A DNA stretch of 17,497 nucleotides from CBCXVS01 sp965178525. GTDB taxonomy: Bacteria > Tectomicrobia > Entotheonellia > Entotheonellales > Entotheonellaceae. The notes under the pieces were generated by a model, which saw only the letters and a list, made by a program, of their open reading frames with translations, was not told the origin of the DNA and did no database searches. The stretch is taken from the NCBI GenBank assembly GCA_965178525.1, contig CBCXVS010000158.1, forward strand, positions 1-17,497, written 5' to 3'. Shown here piece after piece: positions 7,461 to 14,742 of this stretch. Each line of letters starts with the position of its first letter. Positions within the stretch are counted from its first letter, which is position 1. Made by a program: the position numbers and the translations under genes.

Positions 7461-8699
7461 ATGCAAGACTCACGATCCCTGTCTGGTGAACGCCGCGATA
7501 TCCGACAGCAAAACGGCTTCATTCTCTCCGGTATGACGGCTTCGCATGCCCTGTTTCACGCCTTCCGCCAGAGTCTCCTGGTGCTCTTGCCCAATGTGCG
7601 CGACAGCATGGGGCTCTCCGATGTGCAAACCACCTCGATTACCGCCATCCAGGAAGTCGCGGCCGGGTGTATCGATTTGCCCGGTGGGGTGCTGATGGAT
7701 CTGCTCAAACGCCACTGGGGCCTGGTGATGACGCTCTGTACCGTCGCCTTCGGCATCGGCTGGCTCATCGTTGGGTTGTCCCCGGTCTATCCCGTCCTGC
7801 TGTTGGGCATGGCCATTGTGGCCGCGGCCTCCTCACTGTGGCATTTGCCAGCGACGGCGGCGCTATCGGACCGCTTTGCCGAACGCCGCGGCTTCGCCCT
7901 CTCGGTCCATAATGTCGGGGGCAATATCGGCGATATCATCGGACCGGCTGTGACGGGGTTGTGTTTGGCCGCTCTGGCTTGGCGGGGCATTATTACCATG
8001 TATTCGATTATCCCGCTACTGGTGACGTTTCTCGTGTTTTGGGCCTTTCGGGATATTGGCCGCACCGGCGCTGACGCTGCGGTCACGACGACCCTGCCCG
8101 AACAACTCGCCTATACCAAGCAGATGTTCAAGAATGGGCCCTTGTGGGGGGTGATTATCGTGGCCGGTCTGCGGGGCATGGCGTTTGTGGCGTTTATGGC
8201 GATTATCGCGCTGTATGCCAAAGACGTGCTGGACCTGAGTGGACAGATGCGGGGGTGGTATTTTGGTCTGCTGAATTTAGTCGGCCTGGCCTCAACCCCG
8301 GTCTTGGGCCATGTCTCGGACCGCTTTGGCCGCAAAGTGGTGCTAGTGCCCGGTCTGCTGTTGCTCTGTGTATTGATGCTATTGATAGCGTGGTATGGCC
8401 ACCAAGGCGCCTTTTTGCTGCTGTTGATGCTGACTGGCATCTTTCTCTACAGCGATCAGCCCATCCTGACGGCTGCAGCCCTCGATGTCGTCGGACGCCG
8501 GGTGACGACAACGGCCATTGGGTTCGTGTCGTTTTCCCGCCTGGCGCTGAGTGCGCCCTCGCCCGTGATTGCGGGGTGGTTGTACCGTCCTGAGGCGCCA
8601 CAGATGGTATTCTACTACATTGCCGGCCTGTTTGCGCTTTCGGCGCTTGTGCTGATCCTGCTGTCCCTGCGGCCACCTGACGCCAGCCCGGCAGCGTGA
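7461..8699 (+). CDS. Major facilitator superfamily transporter (FSR/fosmidomycin-resistance-like)
   Basis: The 412-residue protein has about twelve hydrophobic segments. Motif A is present in degenerate form after TM2 (GGVLMDLLKRHWG, residues 75-87) and in canonical form between TM8 and TM9 (GHVSDRFGRK, 283-292). The stretch around residues 126-163, LWHLPATAAL followed by RRGFALSVHNVGGNIGD, resembles the TM4-TM5 region of the FSR-type efflux subfamily. The substrate cannot be inferred. The start is supported by AGAGAGG just upstream of ATG 7461. It lies 63 bases after the hydrolase and is probably co-transcribed with it. A compact hairpin (8711-8724) follows the stop codon. The gene is intact and its base composition matches its neighbours. 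Confidence 0.9.
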   Translation: MQDSRSLSGERRDIRQQNGFILSGMTASHALFHAFRQSLLVLLPNVRDSMGLSDVQTTSITAIQEVAAGCIDLPGGVLMDLLKRHWGLVMTLCTVAFGIGWLIVGLSPVYPVLLLGMAIVAAASSLWHLPATAALSDRFAERRGFALSVHNVGGNIGDIIGPAVTGLCLAALAWRGIITMYSIIPLLVTFLVFWAFRDIGRTGADAAVTTTLPEQLAYTKQMFKNGPLWGVIIVAGLRGMAFVAFMAIIALYAKDVLDLSGQMRGWYFGLLNLVGLASTPVLGHVSDRFGRKVVLVPGLLLLCVLMLLIAWYGHQGAFLLLLMLTGIFLYSDQPILTAAALDVVGRRVTTTAIGFVSFSRLALSAPSPVIAGWLYRPEAPQMVFYYIAGLFALSALVLILLSLRPPDASPAA

Positions 8700-8710
8700 G
8701 CAAAAAGCGG

Positions 8711-8724
8711 CACGGGAGCCCGTG
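8711..8724. terminator. Hairpin after the MFS gene
   Basis: A stem CACGGG / CCCGTG with a very short loop (or five pairs closing GAGC), beginning 12 bases after the MFS stop codon. There is no U-run, so it is a weak terminator or an RNA-stability hairpin. Confidence 0.35.
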
Positions 8725-8753
8725 ACCTAAACGACCCGAAAGGGAGTCCGCCC

Positions 8754-8906
8754 ATGGGTAACGATGTCGCTCATTTTGTCCAGGAACTTAGGATACCTGG
8801 TTGCCATTTCATACCCAAGCGTGTATCGTCGATCCATGATGACCATGGGGTAAGTACTGAGGCAACATTAAATGTATCTTTCCTCTGGAGAAATATATCA
8901 AGGTAA
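8754..8906 (+). CDS. Small unknown ORF, possibly a gene remnant
   Basis: A 50-residue ORF starting MGNDVAHFVQELRIPG, with a good Shine-Dalgarno (AAAGGGAG) upstream of ATG 8754. No family is recognised. The first third reads like an ordinary soluble protein start, and the rest (from about residue 25) drifts in composition, as if the original gene had been cut off. It is located between the MFS gene and the TPR gene and ends about 40 bases before the latter's start. It could be a real small protein, a leader ORF or a truncated gene; the ribosome-binding site is the only positive evidence. Confidence 0.35.
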   Translation: MGNDVAHFVQELRIPGCHFIPKRVSSIHDDHGVSTEATLNVSFLWRNISR

Positions 8907-8946
8907 TGATGCCCAGGCGCCTGGAAGGGAGGAACAGGAGGGACAT

Positions 8947-10350
8947 ATGGCCTACACAGATGCCCAAGGTTACGCAGTTTCCACATCATCGTCGGAAGCG
9001 TTGGCAGCGTATACACAGGGGGTGAGCTTGTGGATACGCTGGCGCGGTGGGGCCATGGAGGCCCTCGACAGCGCGCTTGCCGACGACCCCCATTTTGCCC
9101 TGGCCCACTGTACCCGCGCGTATTTGGCCTGGCGCATGGGCCGGGGCGATATCGTGGCGGACGCCCATCAGCAGGTCATGGCGCTGGCGGAGAGCGTGCA
9201 CGACCCGCGCGAACACCTGCATACCCAAGTCGTCGATGCCATTCGCCAGCACGATACCGCCGCCACCTTGCAACGCCTGGAACAGCTTGTCGAGGCGTAT
9301 CCGGCCGACCGCGCGGCCACGCAGGTCCTCAATTTCGCCTATAGCGCCCGAGGCGATAAGCAGCGGGCCTTGACGCAAGCCCGCCGCAGCCTCGCGGCCA
9401 GTCCGGACGACCCACACTTCCTGACCATGACCGCGTTTTACCTCGAACAGTCCAATACGGACCCCGATGAGGGCTTACAGCTCGGCCTCCGTGCCCTAGA
9501 GGCCGAGCCCGGCAATCTCTACACCTACCATGCCGTGGGTCACAACTACCAGGGGCGTGGGGATTATGCGCGGGTCTTGGGCACCTTCGAGCGCGCCAAC
9601 TCCATCGAACGCTATCCCCACTTGCTCTGGCACCTGGCCGAGGTCCATGCCATTCTGGGAGACACCCGTTTTACGAGCGACTACTGGGCCTCGACGGCCC
9701 CGGCCCTGCCGCTCTTCGAGCGTATTGAGCTGCAGTGGCGACTCGAAATGCTACGCGATGCACCGGTCGATATGTTCATCTGGCAAGACCTGGCCGAGCA
9801 AGGGGAGCAGCTCCTTGAACAGGCTGATTATCTTACCATCTGGATGCATCACTGGATCGGCCTGGCTCTGGCCCGAGCGGGAGAGACGGAGAAGGCGCAG
9901 CAGCAGGTGGTGCGCTTGCGCCAGCTTCCGGAAGGGCGTGCCGGTGGGTATTGGGCCACTGTTGGGTGGTCACTGCTCGAAGGCGAGATCGCCCTCATCC
10001 GGGGCGATCTCGCAACGGCGGTCGATTTGATGACCCCGGCCGTGCAACACATGCATGATTTGGGCGGCGGCAGTCGAGAACAAAAAGATATCTTCCTCGA
10101 CGTCTACCTGGAGCTGCAACGCCGTCTTGGGAATGCGGATGCGGTGATCGAGCTGGCCGAGCGCCGCTTACACCTGAATCCCAACCATTTCCAGTCCCTG
10201 GCAGCCCTGGCCTGGGCCTATCACGACATTGGGCAGACGTCGCGGCAGCAGCAAACGTATCAGGAGCTGATCCAGCGGGCCGACGCGGCGCCAGTGGCGG
10301 CACACCTGCCGGCACTCCTGGAGGCACGTCAGGCGCTTGAGCTTGCTTGA
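8947..10350 (+). CDS. Tetratricopeptide-repeat protein (StaR-like)
   Basis: The start at 8947 is chosen because AGGAGG (8936-8941) sits five bases upstream; the frame is open back to 8872 but those 25 residues lack support. The 467-residue protein is all-helical, with TPR-type helix pairs throughout: for example ALDSALADDPHFALAHCTRA (39-58), AATLQRLEQLVEAYPADRAA (105-124), ALEAEPGNLYTYHAVGHNYQ further on, and ELAERRLHLNPNHFQSLAAL near the C-terminus. The overall arrangement resembles the cytosolic StaR-like TPR family, whose biochemical role is not established. There is no signal peptide or enzymatic domain, so a scaffold or regulatory role is inferred. A strong hairpin follows the stop codon, suggesting the end of a transcript. 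Confidence 0.85.
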   Translation: MAYTDAQGYAVSTSSSEALAAYTQGVSLWIRWRGGAMEALDSALADDPHFALAHCTRAYLAWRMGRGDIVADAHQQVMALAESVHDPREHLHTQVVDAIRQHDTAATLQRLEQLVEAYPADRAATQVLNFAYSARGDKQRALTQARRSLAASPDDPHFLTMTAFYLEQSNTDPDEGLQLGLRALEAEPGNLYTYHAVGHNYQGRGDYARVLGTFERANSIERYPHLLWHLAEVHAILGDTRFTSDYWASTAPALPLFERIELQWRLEMLRDAPVDMFIWQDLAEQGEQLLEQADYLTIWMHHWIGLALARAGETEKAQQQVVRLRQLPEGRAGGYWATVGWSLLEGEIALIRGDLATAVDLMTPAVQHMHDLGGGSREQKDIFLDVYLELQRRLGNADAVIELAERRLHLNPNHFQSLAALAWAYHDIGQTSRQQQTYQELIQRADAAPVAAHLPALLEARQALELA

Positions 10351-10380
10351 CGCGTTCGGCAGTAGGCTGCATGGATCACC

Positions 10381-10414
10381 GGCCCCGGAATCCGCCGTGT
10401 TGGATTCTGGGGCT
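10381..10414. terminator. Strong hairpin downstream of the TPR gene
   Basis: Stem GCCCCGGAATCC (10382-10393) pairs with GGATTCTGGGGC (10402-10413), with one internal G-U, around an 8-base loop; G10381-U10414 can extend it. The trailing sequence TATGTCT is only partly U-rich. It starts 31 bases after the TPR stop codon and is probably its terminator. Confidence 0.6.
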
Positions 10415-10481
10415 ATGTCTAGCGAAACGTCGATGGATGTTTCCCATTCGTCTGCCAACATTCGAAGACGGGGACTAACGA

Positions 10482-10871
10482 ATGGCCTTTAACACACTCG
10501 CCTATGCCCGCCAGCTCGAAGCCGCTGGCGTGCCGTAAGAGCAGGCCAAGGCACAGGCTGAAGCCTTAAACGGGGTGTTGCAAGAACAAGAGAGCACGCT
10601 TGCGACCAAGAGTGACTTGGCTGATCTGCGAGCGGACTTTGAGGGTCTTCGGGCCGACGTGCGGATCGAAATAGAGGGTGTGCGGACCGAAATGCAAACG
10701 CTTCGGGCCGATGTCTTCCATGAAATAGGTGATCTCAAAGGCGCTATCGGCCGGGTTGAAGGCGAACTACGGATCATTCGCCGCCTGTTTTACATCGTAT
10801 GTGGCGGTATTCTGGCCCTACTTCTCAAAGATGTCATTACGGACACGATCGTGAAGCTCGCTCAGCCGTAG
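10482..10871 (+). pseudogene. DUF1640/CCDC90-like coiled-coil, single-TM protein interrupted by one in-frame TAA codon
   Basis: ATG 10482 opens MAFNTLAYARQLEAAGVP, then TAA at 10536-10538 (codon 19), then the same frame continues EQAKAQAEALNGVLQEQEST to TAG at 10871. Full length would be 129 positions. The start, 'YA..LEAAGVP..QA.A.AEAL', is the conserved N-terminus of DUF1640-type proteins. After it come a heptad-rich coiled coil (residues ~50-95, repeating LRADV and IEGVRTEM) and a hydrophobic segment near the C-terminus (FYIVCGGILALLL), as the family has. The stop is one change from CAA (Gln). A GTG at 10575 could start a shortened product that keeps the coiled coil and TM, but it has no Shine-Dalgarno. 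The stop is followed directly by a second TAG. Confidence 0.75.
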
Positions 10872-10914
10872 TAGAGCGTCGGCTGAGCATGTGCGCAGCC
10901 AATGGAGGTCAGCC

Positions 10915-12366
10915 ATGTTGGACATGATCATTAAGGGTGGTCGAGTGGTGACGCCTGCTGGTGTCGGGGACTGGGATGTGGGGATCGTTGGCGAGAAAAT
11001 TGTGGCGGTGGCGTTTCCCGGCATTCTCCCCGGCGAGGCGAAACAGGTCATCGACGCCAACGGCAAGATCGTGGTGCCCGGCGGTATCGAGACCCACGCC
11101 CACGCCGTGGCTAACGTGCAGCCCGGCGCTCGCGCCCTGGTTGCCGGGGTGCCCAACGCCGGTCCACTGGACCATTCTCTAGGGGCCATCTGGGGCGGCA
11201 CGACAACCGTGATCGATTTTGCGCCGGTGCCCAATGAAGGCGACTTGGCCCAGGGGATTCACGACTACCTCGTACCCTGGCAAGGCAACGCGTACACGGA
11301 CTACTCCACGCACTGTATCTACACCACTAACAACACGCCCGACACCATCGCCCGCTACAAAGAGCTTGTCGATGCGGGCTTTCCCAGCGTCAAAATCTTT
11401 ACGACGGACATTCGGCCTCCTGAAGGGCAACTCACGAGCCTGACGCCGGTCGGCAAGATTGACACCGGGCGACTGGGTGACCTGATGCAGCAGATCGCCC
11501 GGCACAGCGGTGTGCTGGCGGTGCACGGCGAGGACGATGAGCTGGTCATGTACAACTATCTCCTGGCCCAACAGCGGGGCCATTGGGATTGGCATAACGT
11601 CCATCTCATCCACTCCAAGCTGGTGGAGGATCTGGCTTTTCAGCACATCGTGCGGCTGGCGGAGCACACGGGCGCTGGGACCTACTTCGTGCACGTCACC
11701 GCCAAAGAGGGCCTAGACGCCATCTCCGAGGCTCGCAGCCGGGGGTTGCCCGTCTATGGCGAGGTGCTGACGCTGGCGCTCTCCTTCAACTGCGACCGGT
11801 ACAAGGAGGAAGACGGCATGAAGTACCACACGTACCCCTCCTTGAAGTATGAAGCGGACCGTCTGGATCTGTGGGATGGCCTGCTGCGGGGCGACCTCTC
11901 GTTCACGGCCACGGACAGCAGCTTCACCACCTTCCTGGATAAGATTGCCGGACGCAATGTCGTAGACGTGCGGGGCGGGAATATCGGTATTGAGATTCGC
12001 ATGGGGGTCAACTACACCGAGGCGGTGGTGCAGCGGGGCATGTCCCTGCAGGACTACGTCGCCGTCACCTCCGCCAACGCCGCCAAGCTGCTGGGTCTCT
12101 ATCCCCGCAAGGGCGCTATCGCCGTGGGTAGCGACGCCGATATCACTGTCATCGACCCGTCGGTGCAGAAAACGCTGACCATGGCCGACCTGCACCTGCG
12201 AGACTATAGTCCGTGGGAGGGCTGGGAAGTGCAGGGCTGGCCCACGACGGTCATCCTGCGCGGCAAAGTAATGGTAGCCAACGGCCAACTTCTCGGTTCG
12301 CCCAGCGATGGGCAGCTCATTCCCCGGAAAATCGATCCTGGGGTGTTGCGGCGCCCGGCGTTCTGA
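10915..12366 (+). CDS. Dihydropyrimidinase/D-hydantoinase-like amidohydrolase
   Basis: A cytosolic metal-dependent cyclic amidohydrolase of the urease superfamily, 483 residues, about the usual length. Start 10915 is preceded by TGGAGGT. It opens with the small beta-sandwich segment MIIKGGRVVTPAG. Metal ligands are visible: ETHAH (His61, His63), the lysine that is carbamylated in the family (SVKIF, Lys160), His204 (AVHGED) and His260 (FVHVTAKEG). The final Asp is in TATDSS (Asp334), where most hydantoinases have TDH. The GGTTTVIDF segment (94-102) and the closing DADITVIDPS segment are also typical. The substrate is probably a cyclic ureide or imide, but the changed Asp-loop and KIFTTD at Lys160 (usually KVFMAY) suggest a non-standard substrate. 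It ends tail-to-tail with the next gene, ten bases apart. Confidence 0.9.
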   Translation: MLDMIIKGGRVVTPAGVGDWDVGIVGEKIVAVAFPGILPGEAKQVIDANGKIVVPGGIETHAHAVANVQPGARALVAGVPNAGPLDHSLGAIWGGTTTVIDFAPVPNEGDLAQGIHDYLVPWQGNAYTDYSTHCIYTTNNTPDTIARYKELVDAGFPSVKIFTTDIRPPEGQLTSLTPVGKIDTGRLGDLMQQIARHSGVLAVHGEDDELVMYNYLLAQQRGHWDWHNVHLIHSKLVEDLAFQHIVRLAEHTGAGTYFVHVTAKEGLDAISEARSRGLPVYGEVLTLALSFNCDRYKEEDGMKYHTYPSLKYEADRLDLWDGLLRGDLSFTATDSSFTTFLDKIAGRNVVDVRGGNIGIEIRMGVNYTEAVVQRGMSLQDYVAVTSANAAKLLGLYPRKGAIAVGSDADITVIDPSVQKTLTMADLHLRDYSPWEGWEVQGWPTTVILRGKVMVANGQLLGSPSDGQLIPRKIDPGVLRRPAF

Positions 12367-12376
12367 GTCCTGCTGG

Positions 12377-13021
12377 TCATCCGTCGCAAATCGCTTCGAT
12401 CCAGGTCTTGAGCCGTCTGAGAATGGTATAGATTTGGATAATATCTTCGGAAGCGGCGTCAAACGCCTGGCTGACCGCATAATGCGGCTGTTGGGCGTCC
12501 AGAATTAAGAAAAACCAGATTCGGCCCAGGACATAGCATCCATAGATGGCTTGGTCATTCTGATTGATGGCTCGCGCTACGAGCATCGCGGCCAAGACTT
12601 GTGCCGCCGGGTCTAGGTCTCGGCCTTTTTCGGGCTTGTACTCGTGTAGGCAAAAATACGGTATCACTGGATCATAGCGTCCGCGGGCGATCATGCCATC
12701 AACGACACCGGACAGCTCATACTCGCCGACCGTCGCGGTCAAAGATCGTCCGGCAAAGAAACTGTAGTTGTCGCCCTCAAAATCGACGAGGGCAATGAAC
12801 GGGCCGATAAAATTGAGCTTGAGCTCTTCTTCGTTCCAACTCCGCACATGTCGAGCGAGACGTTCTCGAACCACGTCGACAAGTGGCGGCATGGCTTCCG
12901 GCGTGTCCTCTGGCTGTAGCCAGGCATGCAGTAACGGATGGTCAGGGCGCTCTTGGAGTGCGAACGTGTCATGCAGTTTTTGCTCCGACCACTGTGCAAA
13001 GGGAATCCGTTGTACGTGCAT
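12377..13021 (-). CDS. PD-(D/E)XK nuclease-like protein, standalone
   Basis: The 214-residue protein has the layout of a restriction-endonuclease-like fold: an N-terminal helical part with Glu65/Glu66, then SGVVDGMIARG (Asp108), a strand ending in CLHEYKPEKG (Glu127-x-Lys129), and a helix with Gln141 (DPAAQVLAAML). A strand-rich end, IYGCYVLGRIWFFLIL, follows. These match the D...ExK motif plus a downstream Gln seen in small HsdR-N-like or Cas4-like hypotheticals. Whether it cuts DNA is unknown, and there is no helicase or methylase beside it. Start ATG 13021 has CAGGG seven to nine bases upstream. It is convergent with the dihydropyrimidinase-like gene and divergent from the truncated oxidoreductase. 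Confidence 0.7.
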   Translation of the reverse strand: MHVQRIPFAQWSEQKLHDTFALQERPDHPLLHAWLQPEDTPEAMPPLVDVVRERLARHVRSWNEEELKLNFIGPFIALVDFEGDNYSFFAGRSLTATVGEYELSGVVDGMIARGRYDPVIPYFCLHEYKPEKGRDLDPAAQVLAAMLVARAINQNDQAIYGCYVLGRIWFFLILDAQQPHYAVSQAFDAASEDIIQIYTILRRLKTWIEAICDG

Positions 13022-13182
13022 AATGGTGCCCTGGGTCTAAGGTTTAGAATCAATCCCCAGCGTGTATGTCCGAGAAGAGGATAGAAATTTCAAAAACACT
13101 TTTCAAGCCAGCTAGGATCCTGCTGTCGTATCGGGTGTATCATCGGGTTCGACACGAGGGCAAACGTGAGGAGACATCAACG

Positions 13183-13269
13183 ATGACGCTTGGTATCGCG
13201 CTTTTGGGGACGGGTGGTATTGCCCAGCGCAGCTTCGCCCCGGCCGTGAACGCGGTAGACGACGCACAG
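13183..13269 (+). pseudogene. 5' stub of a Gfo/Idh/MocA-family oxidoreductase
   Basis: From ATG 13183, with GTGAGGAG as ribosome-binding site, 29 residues read as the start of an NAD(P)-binding Rossmann domain: MTLGIALLGTGGIAQRSFAP, holding the GxGGIA nucleotide loop and the RSFAPAV helix. Family-like sequence ends at about 13269, where the hairpin cluster begins. The frame then runs 26 more codons of unrelated sequence to a stop at 13347. The remaining ~300 residues of a normal enzyme are missing from the window. The gene was therefore broken by insertion or deletion exactly at the hairpin element, while its translation signals are still intact. Confidence 0.75.
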
Positions 13270-13274
13270 TCAGA

Positions 13275-13352
13275 CACCCCCCGCAGAGCGGGTGGCTTGA
13301 TGAGCCGTGCCGCCTCAAAGGCGGCTGGGGCAATGGTCTCAGTTTGATGACC
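13275..13352. mobile_element. Cluster of four hairpins, possible IS200/IS605-type end or structured RNA
   Basis: Four hairpins follow one another within 78 bases: CCCGC-AGA-GCGGG (13280-13292), GGCT-TGATG-AGCC (13294-13306), GCCGCCT-CAA-AGGCGGC (13309-13325) and GGTC-N10-GACC (13335-13352). No transposase is present. Dense subterminal palindromes and the location exactly where the oxidoreductase is cut resemble the right end of an IS200/IS605-like element or a derived non-autonomous element, whose ends may also encode a TnpB-associated RNA. A structured non-coding RNA or a strong terminator are alternatives. The hairpins are seen; the identity is inferred. Confidence 0.4.
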
Positions 13353-13373
13353 TAAAACCGTCCTTCATCATCG

Positions 13374-14297
13374 GTGGCTTTTTTGATCCCGGATATTGGC
13401 CATGTCGAGTTCCAGCTCGAAGCCAAGAGTCGAGAGCGTATTGCCATGAGTTCCGAAAGGTCTGCCCAAGTCGTTGAGATCACGTTCTCCAAACAGCCGC
13501 GCGATGGCAATTTGCTAGTGCGCTTGGGGAAATCGGTGACTTTACTCCCGGAACGCTCAAAGCTGTTCAAGTCGCACTGGGTCGAACCAGTGGCTTACCT
13601 CAAAGATTCAGTTACGGGAAGGGAGGGGGATGTGCCTACAACTCTCAAAACATCCATTTGTCTGCCTATACTCGGTCTGGGCATTCTTATGGCCGCCATC
13701 AATGTCCATCTCGTCCTGACCGTATGTGCATTTGTGGCCGCTCTCGTTGCACTGCACCTTCTGCTTACGTCGAGACCGATGCTCTACACCGGGTATCTCG
13801 AAGACCTTAATAGTGACTTGCCAACAACACGTCAGACATTGAAAGCGCTGTTTAACGCGGCACATAAGTCGATTCGGATTCTGTCCGGACAACTGAGCCC
13901 GCTGGCATATTTCAACTCGGAGATATTCGATGCCTGGCGAGATGCGATTGAGAATCGTAACGTGTCTGTCGAGATTGTTCTCGGTGAACCCCATATTAAT
14001 CTCGACTCTCTCAAGGGTCACGTAGAGGTTCTCGATGGGAGTTTTTGGGATGAATTCAAGGGCTGGATGCAGGACGAACAAATCGTCGTTTTAAGGACCC
14101 GGCGGCGTGCTTATCCACCTCACTTTATTGTCGTGGATGGCAAGCATGTACGTGTCGAAGAGCCACATCCGGTCTAGCCGCGTTTGGATGAACAAGAAAA
14201 GCGCCCAGCATATACCATTTACTTCGATGAGAAGGCACATTGGTATGAAAAGCGCTTCTCGAAACTCGCCCGTAAATCGATTCGTGTTAAGTCATAG
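13374..14297 (+). pseudogene. Two-TM membrane protein with PLD-like domain, interrupted by one in-frame TAG codon
   Basis: The frame opens at GTG 13374 (alternative ATG 13446), runs 267 codons to TAG at 14175-14177, and continues another 39 codons to TAG at 14295-14297. Residues ~95-131 form a pair of TM helices (ICLPILGLGILMAA and LTVCAFVAALVALHLLL). Residues 150-265 resemble a phospholipase-D-like fold: ALFNAAHKSIRILSG, VSVEIVLGEP and PPHFIVVDGKHVRVEEPHP. The usual HxK...D signature is reduced to H250-F-I-V-V-D, so catalysis is doubtful. The 39 codons after TAG (PRLDEQEKRPAYTIYFDEKA onward) are the expected terminal strand and helix of this domain. The stop is one change from CAG. The product may tolerate truncation better than the other two interrupted genes. 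The family assignment is tentative. Confidence 0.6.
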
Positions 14298-14308
14298 GTG
14301 ACCACAAC

Positions 14309-14488
14309 GTGAACAACGGCAGTCAGTTCCTTGATTATCTTCGCAAACTTCTCCACAGTCTTCTAGAAGCTTCGGAGATTCTTTTTGTTCCAGACCCCAC
14401 TGCCCTGCTTATTATGATGCTACCGACAATTTATATTACGCTGCGTTATTTGTTTTACCGCGTTATTCCTTTCCCACCTATCCGGTAG
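14309..14488 (+). CDS. 59-residue membrane microprotein
   Basis: A GTG-started ORF beginning 11 bases after the final stop of the PLD-like gene, with AGGTG eight bases upstream. The product has an amphipathic N-terminal helix (FLDYLRKLLHSLLEASEILF), then a hydrophobic transmembrane segment (TALLIMMLPTIYITLRYLFY), and ends in a short Pro-rich tail. Its close spacing suggests translation with the upstream membrane protein. No family is recognised. The strongly biased hydrophobic pattern argues for a real protein despite the small size and non-ATG start. Confidence 0.5.
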   Translation: MNNGSQFLDYLRKLLHSLLEASEILFVPDPTALLIMMLPTIYITLRYLFYRVIPFPPIR

Positions 14489-14742
14489 ATAATAACCTCA
14501 TTTCTGCGAATCTTCGCCGTCAGTTCTGTGTCCTGATTCTGACTCCGAAGGCCCTTCATCGTCGAACCACCCCCCCATCGAGCAGTTCAATTGAATCACA
14601 ATAAGCAACAGGTAGACTCGATCCCCTTGTTCCCCCCCACCTCCCCAGCCCATCAACCCATGCTATATTTCGGACGTCACTCGTGATATAGTTGCTCCAT
14701 CGTTCAGGTACGCCGGTCAACCTTGGGCAGGGGAGAGTCCTC
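14489..14742. other. Intergenic region upstream of the amidohydrolase
   Basis: About 250 bases with low coding potential, several C-runs on the + strand (around 14570 and 14634) and a candidate promoter near 14661. A 62-codon minus-strand ORF (14556-14744) has no ribosome-binding site and no family, so it is not called. Confidence 0.4.
14661..14669 (+). promoter_or_regulatory. Candidate extended -10 promoter for the amidohydrolase
   Basis: TGCTATATT is a close match to an extended -10 element (TGnTATAAT), about 75 bases upstream of the start codon at 14743. No -35 match is visible 17 bases upstream, which is acceptable for extended -10 promoters. Prediction only. Confidence 0.3.

Noticed and set aside
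11713..12480. 255-codon minus-strand ORF opposite the dihydropyrimidinase-like gene
   Set aside because: No recognisable domain and fully antisense to a gene with intact catalytic motifs.
6648..14488. Full genetic-code reassignment of TAG/TAA to glutamine
   Set aside because: Several normal genes in the same window terminate with TAG or TAA at sensible family ends (for example 1650-1652 TAG, 14486-14488 TAG), so wholesale reassignment is not supported; only local readthrough, mutation or error remain.
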